Positions 60,081 through 64,000 of a stretch of 64,000 nt of DNA are shown here, in pieces (positions within the stretch are counted from its first letter, which is position 1; each line of letters starts with the position of its first letter). The position numbers and the translations under genes are program-made. Source of the DNA: Oscheius dolichura (Eukaryota > Nematoda > Chromadorea > Rhabditida > Rhabditidae); NCBI GenBank assembly GCA_932521035.1, contig OW051492.1, positions 7,502,001-7,566,000 of the forward strand, in the 5' to 3' direction. The notes beneath the pieces were generated by a model that was not told the DNA's origin, made no database searches, and saw only the letters and a list, made by a program, of their open reading frames with translations.

Positions 60081-60126
60081 CCTCCTCCTCCTTCTTCTCC
60101 TCCTTCTTCTCCTCCTTCCCCTCCTC
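60081..60126 (+). repeat. Polypyrimidine (CCT/CTT) tract just after the pbrm-1 stop
   Basis: A run made only of C and T with CCTCCT and CTTCTT triplets, directly in the 3' UTR, ending near CCACTTGCATAATAAGG. Confidence 0.7.
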
Positions 60127-60510
60127 CACTTGCATAATAAGGGTATTTCCTGGGTTAGCTGCTCATTTTCCTCTTCCTGTCTCCCTTCTTCTTTGATCCT
60201 CACGGTGATGCCTAGGCCAATCGAGAATGCCTTATCTTCTTTAATACTTGAGTCGATGATCTCTCTCCCCCATTACAGTACACCTCGGTGGCTCTCTCCC
60301 CATTGATGCTGTCATCTCCCCCGCTTAAATTTTCCCATTTTTCAAATAAATCTCGATACGGTGATTGCGCGGTCTCTTTTCGGAATTCTCTGTATACATG
60401 TAAATTTATCCTCGCCAACCTTATTTATTGTTTTTTTATCTATTTATTAATGAATTACGTTTCACTTTGAAGACGAGATTTATAGATATATTACTGTGGG
60501 GAAGAGCAGT

Positions 60511-60747
60511 TCAATTGACGGCCGCCTTCTTCGGCTCCTTCTTCTCGGATTCCTTCGGCCGGTGCTGCTTCAGGCCCCTCTTATCCTTCTTGTTATTTTC
60601 GGCCAGACTCGTCGACGACCCCGACAGCTCGTCCAAGGAGGGGGATGCCGGCTCCCGGGGATCTGCCGGTGGAGGGGGCGGCTCGTCCGAGGCGAAGACC
60701 GGGATCGTCTCGTAGCCCTGTCCGGGCTGCTGCAGTTGCTCGGCCAT
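60511..60747 (-). CDS. Truncated paralogue of the tail-anchored protein at 7687-8139 (copy 2)
   Basis: 78 residues, start MAEQLQQPGQGYETIPVFAS. Nearly identical to copy 1 through DEPPPPPADP, SGSSTSLAENNKKDKRG and KKEPKKAA, with internal deletions, but a TGA follows KAAVN, so the basic stretch and membrane helix are missing. Similarity extends about 40 bp upstream of the ATG and starts at a TTTCAG in both copies. The frame upstream of the ATG stays open across the opposite-strand EGF-like gene, which is coincidental. It lies 78 bp from the divergent start codon at 60826. Either a soluble derivative or a decaying duplicate. Confidence 0.6.
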   Translation of the reverse strand: MAEQLQQPGQGYETIPVFASDEPPPPPADPREPASPSLDELSGSSTSLAENNKKDKRGLKQHRPKESEKKEPKKAAVN

Positions 60748-60825
60748 GACAACCGAATAAATCAAGTACAAGTGAAATGGGGGCGGATAGACTGAAATTC
60801 CTTTGGTTTGGGCCATTGTCAAGAG

Positions 60826-61609
60826 ATGCATTCCAGCCTGTGGCTGTATCCACTTCTTCTCCTTCTGCCTTTTTTGGACTGTCGAACCACCGTCCAGACG
60901 CCCTCTTCGAATGTCTCCCACTCCACCCAGCCGCATTCCCAGACCGTTTCTCCCTCCTTCCAGTCTAGTGGAACGAGTGCCGTCCCCAATCCCACGAGAA
61001 GACTGGCCGCCCCTTCGAACACCACGACGTCTTCCAAGGAAGAGCACGACGACGAGGAGCTGGCCGTGACGAGGAAGATGAACGTGCACGTGGAGTATGT
61101 GAAGGGCCACGGCGACAGCAGCTACAGGGAGCGGCTGCTCAAGAGGTTGGAGTTTTTGTTCGGGTTGAAGGCCAGGAAACAGCTGGCAGATGAAAGAAGA
61201 TAATAAATATGGCATTGTCTATTTATAATTATTAATATTATGCCGTATTTTTAATGTTAAGTGTGTATGTGATCCGGGAGAGGGTGGTGGTGCTGAAGGC
61301 CGTCTCCTCGCTGCCCGTCGACCCTCCCATCAACCTCAACCTCTCCTGGAACCCCCAGAAGTACGCGAAGAATGGTTGGTGCCATCGGGTCAACCCGGAC
61401 ACGCCATTCGAGGAGGTAGGTACTCGTAGAGAAACACCCACCCTGTCCAGTTCGTCTGTCGCTGTTTCTACGGCTACGGCGGCCGCTTCTGCTCTCTGGA
61501 GAAGCACTCCAAGCGGTGGCTCGGCTGGATCTGGTGGCCTCTCATCCTCACGGAGATTGCCTTCCTCCTCTTTGCCCTAGCTCGTTTCTGGTTCGATACA
61601 TATTTATAA
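60826..61609 (+). CDS. Type I membrane protein with EGF-like segment, unknown function
   Basis: Three exons, about 205 residues. Signal peptide MHSSLWLYPLLLLLPFLDC. A Ser/Thr/Pro-rich ectodomain follows, then HVEYVKGHGDSSYRERLLKS, VYVIRERVVVLKAV and NLNLSWNPQKYAKNGWCHRV. An EGF-type cysteine cluster (FVCRCFYGYGGRFCSLEKH, C-x-C-x7-C) is followed directly by one membrane helix (WIWWPLILTEIAFLLFALAR) and a very short tail. The first intron (about 61145-61260) is longer than usual and removes a competing in-frame extension ending at 61203. I do not recognise the family. Confidence 0.65.
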
Positions 61610-62044
61610 AATGAACCATATTCTTCAGGAAGAGATGGACACTTCCGCCTGCCATCGAACCTCGTCGTTTTGTAGAATTCATCATGTCCGACGGATGGAA
61701 TCCACAAGATGCCACTACCCAACGCACGTCGTCCACACACAAATAAACTTTCCAGATAGAAATAAATATTTTTTCAAACAAATATACGACAAACAGCTTT
61801 TGAGATTTTCTGAGTAATCAAAAGTGCACAGAATACAAAAATTGCGCCCTTTTCCTCAATTCGAAATTTGTTACGCTACAAAGATTTGTGACACTAACCT
61901 TCCTTTTCACTTGTTTGTGGAAAAGCTTATATATATAGAGTATCTGTTTTTTATCTCATTGTATACAATAATTGCATGTAGTTCAACGATTGTTTCACTT
62001 AATCAGCTTCCTTGAAGCTTTACTTTCAGGTACTAATTTACTAT
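61610..62044. other. Intergenic region, AT-rich
   Basis: Short open frames only. Ends in TACTTTCAG just upstream of the next start codon, an acceptor-like site. No other feature seen. Confidence 0.4.
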
Positions 62045-63041
62045 ATGACACCATCACTGCGACCGAGAACACCAGGAAAATTTGTAGGATGTTACCATGG
62101 GTCGAAGAGATGTAGTTGCCCAAAAGAAATGTGTTCTTTTAAAAGAAAGCGCTACTCCATTAAACAGGAAGAAGATGCTGTTCGAGAACAAGTGGCACAA
62201 ACGCCTATTGAAGTAAGTTTTGCGAGATTATTTTGACTAATCTCTAAATATTACTGTCAAAAATCAATTATGATACTATTGTTTTTTATAGGAGGAGCTT
62301 ACTCTTGAAACACCTACTGCTCCCGTAGACGAGTCTGGTAGAAAAGTGAAAATAAGCTTTGGCACTAATGGTAAAAGGCGAAGTGTTGAAATTACTCCAA
62401 AATTGCCATCTCCTGTAGACACTGCACCGCCACCACCAAAGAGAATCAAGATTACAATTAAACAATACCCACCTCGCGAAGTAGAACCGAATGCAATAGT
62501 AAGCGAAGTAAAAGAAGTAAAAGCTCCACAAATGGAATCTAAAGAGGTACAAGTATCTAGCAATGAGCAATATCAAATGATTCGTTTGAATCATGGCAAA
62601 AATATTATGACCAGACGCGTTCTAAACTCGGAAGCATATTTACAGTAAGTACTAATTATTCTACCTTCACTTAAATTATTTATTACAGTTATATTGAAAA
62701 TCTCCGAAGTGGTTCGAGAAAAATAACTAAATGGGATAAATCTCTCAATACTGGCTTGCCGTATAGGCAATATAAACAAGCTGGAGGAAGAAAGAAAAAG
62801 GGAGAAGCAGCCGTTGGCTATATTAAAGTGCGAACCTTATTGCCATTTTTCCTTCTTATTTCAGAAAAATAATGAAGGACAAAATGTTGTTTCCGAAGAT
62901 ATCGTGGCTCAATCTCTCTGGAAGATGCGAGATCAGCTGCTCAGAAGTTGCTTGGGAATGGATATTCCTAGTCAGGATTACAGTCCCTATGTTGTTCCAA
63001 AGGACATTCCGAAGGAGTATCCTCCTTATTTGCCACTGTAA
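62045..63041 (+). CDS. Stand-alone paralogue of the polybromo C-terminal domain
   Basis: About 280 residues in four exons. The N terminus (MTPSLRPRTPGKFVGCYHGS, KRCSCPKEMCSFKRKR) has a Cys/His-rich basic patch. A linker follows with RKVKISFGTNGKRRSVEI and PPPPKRIKITIKQYPP. The C-terminal half aligns with the end of pbrm-1: MTRRVLNSEAYLQYIENLRS versus MSRRVLHSESYLRYIESLSN, then TKWDKSLNTG, and SEDIVAQSLWKMRDQLLRSC LGMD versus VVKALWRLRDQMLESGLGMS. There is no bromodomain, BAH or HMG box. Codon use is AT-rich, unlike the GC-rich pbrm-1 gene 2 kb upstream. TACTTTCAG lies 15 bases before the ATG. Could compete with or replace the polybromo tail in PBAF; function is inference. Confidence 0.75.
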
Positions 63042-63627
63042 TTCTGTTTTTGCTTTCCTTTAACCGCATGCTGCTCATTTTATATTGGCGTAAATCTTTA
63101 TTATCCATAACAGTATTTCAAAATAAGATGAGGAATGTCAGAGGCAAGTATTACAACAACATTCATTTTGTTGATTAGTATTTCACTGGTATTATTAGGA
63201 GGGAAATACTTCTGATGTTACAATAGGACAGTAGGGGGAAGACAAACCTGCAAATTACCGGTGAGAACCGACTTGGAGAAAATAATAAAATAAGACACGT
63301 AATAGCTCTATAAAATGAGGAATGAACCGAGAGAAACTGAGAAGTTTGATCCATTTTGCATGTTATTTAGGATCTAGACTGATGATGAGGGATAGTTACC
63401 CCACCAGATAAAGCTGCCCGAAAGAAGGCGAAATTAAGAAAAAGATGTGAAAATAGGAGTTAGAAGAAGCCGAGAAGCAGGCACCCCTAACCTTGACAAG
63501 GCGAAGCAGATACACCCAGTTGGACTAGAATCTAAAAACCGAAGTTAGCTCAAATTAATAAGCTTTTTAGATCTACTACGATAAGCTAATAGTATGTATT
63601 ACTATTTTCTATAGAAAAACTTACATT
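63042..63627. other. Intergenic region between convergent genes
   Basis: No coding or RNA feature recognised. Likely 3' UTRs of both flanking genes. Confidence 0.4.
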
Positions 63628-64000
63628 TTAGCGTCCGGATATTTTTTTATAATGATATAAAACGTAATGCCGAGCTGGTTCATAGACCGAGTGTCTCATA
63701 TGAGCCAGCCATGGTGTTGCATCGACGAAATCCTGACTTTCCTGGCGCTAAACGGTTGTACTCTTTTCTAATTAATTAAAACTACCTCAAACAAAGCAAT
63801 AACCAGTGCCAATAACAATAACAGGACAAGAAAAGAAGTGAACAGAGTATTAGTGACTGTACGACTCGTCACTTGAACTTCTGACTTCTCTCGGGGAATC
63901 GAGCCATTGCCATTTACAGTACCGTTTGGCTAAAACGATTCATACTTTTCTTCATTGATATTATCCCCACTCTGCCGTTGACTATTTTTTCCGACTTGTG
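63628..64000 (-). CDS. C-terminal end of a single-pass membrane protein (5' part outside window)
   Basis: Two or three exons read on the minus strand. A hydrophilic stretch (EKIVNGR, NGNGSIPREKSEVQVTSR) is followed by a membrane helix (TNTLFTSFLVLLLLLALVIA) and a conserved-looking tail of about 40 residues (DFVDATPWLAHMRHSVYEPA, HYVLYHYKKISGR). The intron 63748-63785 is 38 bp; another about 42 bp long ends near 63930. The family is not recognised; the tail does not look like KASH or LEM-protein ends. Confidence 0.5.

Noticed and set aside
60511-61215. Long minus-strand open frame of 234 codons
   Set aside because: Beyond the ATG at 60747 the frame runs antisense through the first exon of the EGF-like gene; only the portion from 60747 matches the paralogue.

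Overview
The window is nuclear DNA of an animal, most probably a nematode that is not a close Caenorhabditis relative. The evidence is a set of short-intron multi-exon genes (introns mostly 34-50 bp, GT-AG) and nematode-typical families: a ground-like (grl) secreted protein, innexins, an HNF4-type nuclear receptor, and a CHE-1/Glass-type zinc finger. Many start codons also have a splice-acceptor-like AG a few bases upstream, as expected if SL trans-splicing occurs. Exons were joined by eye from conserved family sequence and splice signals, so internal boundaries are approximate. Spans run from start codon to stop codon and include introns.

Layout. 1-10.2 kb: MAP7/ensconsin-like gene (-, cut by the window edge), RIOK1 (-), HNF4-like nuclear receptor (+), F-box-like gene (+), a small tail-anchored protein (-) and a CHE-1/Glass zinc-finger factor (-). 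10.4-21.3 kb is a run of minus-strand genes with short spacers, possibly operonic: mitochondrial trifunctional enzyme alpha (HADHA), RPA-interacting protein (RPAIN), an unknown nuclear RS-rich protein, cornichon, and a large protein with about six THAP-like C2CH modules. 21.9-26.0 kb: a CHD1L/ALC1 remodeller with macro domain and a BRCT-like C terminus, carrying two apparent +1 frame breaks. 26.0-28.9 kb: a gene-free stretch with two copies of a small hairpin repeat, followed by a ground-like extracellular protein.

31.6-35.8 kb: another minus-strand run, POLR3C, neuroguidin and a C/EBP-gamma-like bZIP. 36.0-39.3 kb: two closely related innexins head to head, one with a hairpin repeat in an intron. 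39.5-44.0 kb: a secreted cysteine-repeat protein, a Nanos-like protein, a kinase-less ROCK/citron-type PH-C1 protein, and a half-length MFSD8/CLN7-like transporter. 44.1-49.9 kb: an ARMC5-like ARM/BTB gene whose large intron holds a DAP1-family gene on the opposite strand. 51.3-60.1 kb: polybromo-1 (six bromodomains, two BAH, HMG box, two zinc fingers, conserved C-terminal domain). Beyond it lie a truncated paralogue of the 8-kb tail-anchored gene, a small EGF-like membrane protein, a stand-alone paralogue of the polybromo C-terminal domain, and the end of an unknown membrane-protein gene.

Most genes are housekeeping (ribosome biogenesis, Pol III, beta-oxidation, chromatin remodelling, secretion) mixed with developmental or neuronal regulators. 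No rRNA, tRNA, CRISPR or prokaryotic feature was seen. The most notable items are the poly-THAP-like protein, the dispersed hairpin family, the detached polybromo C-terminal paralogue, the two tail-anchored paralogues, and the CHD1L gene with macro and BRCT-like modules but a disrupted helicase frame.
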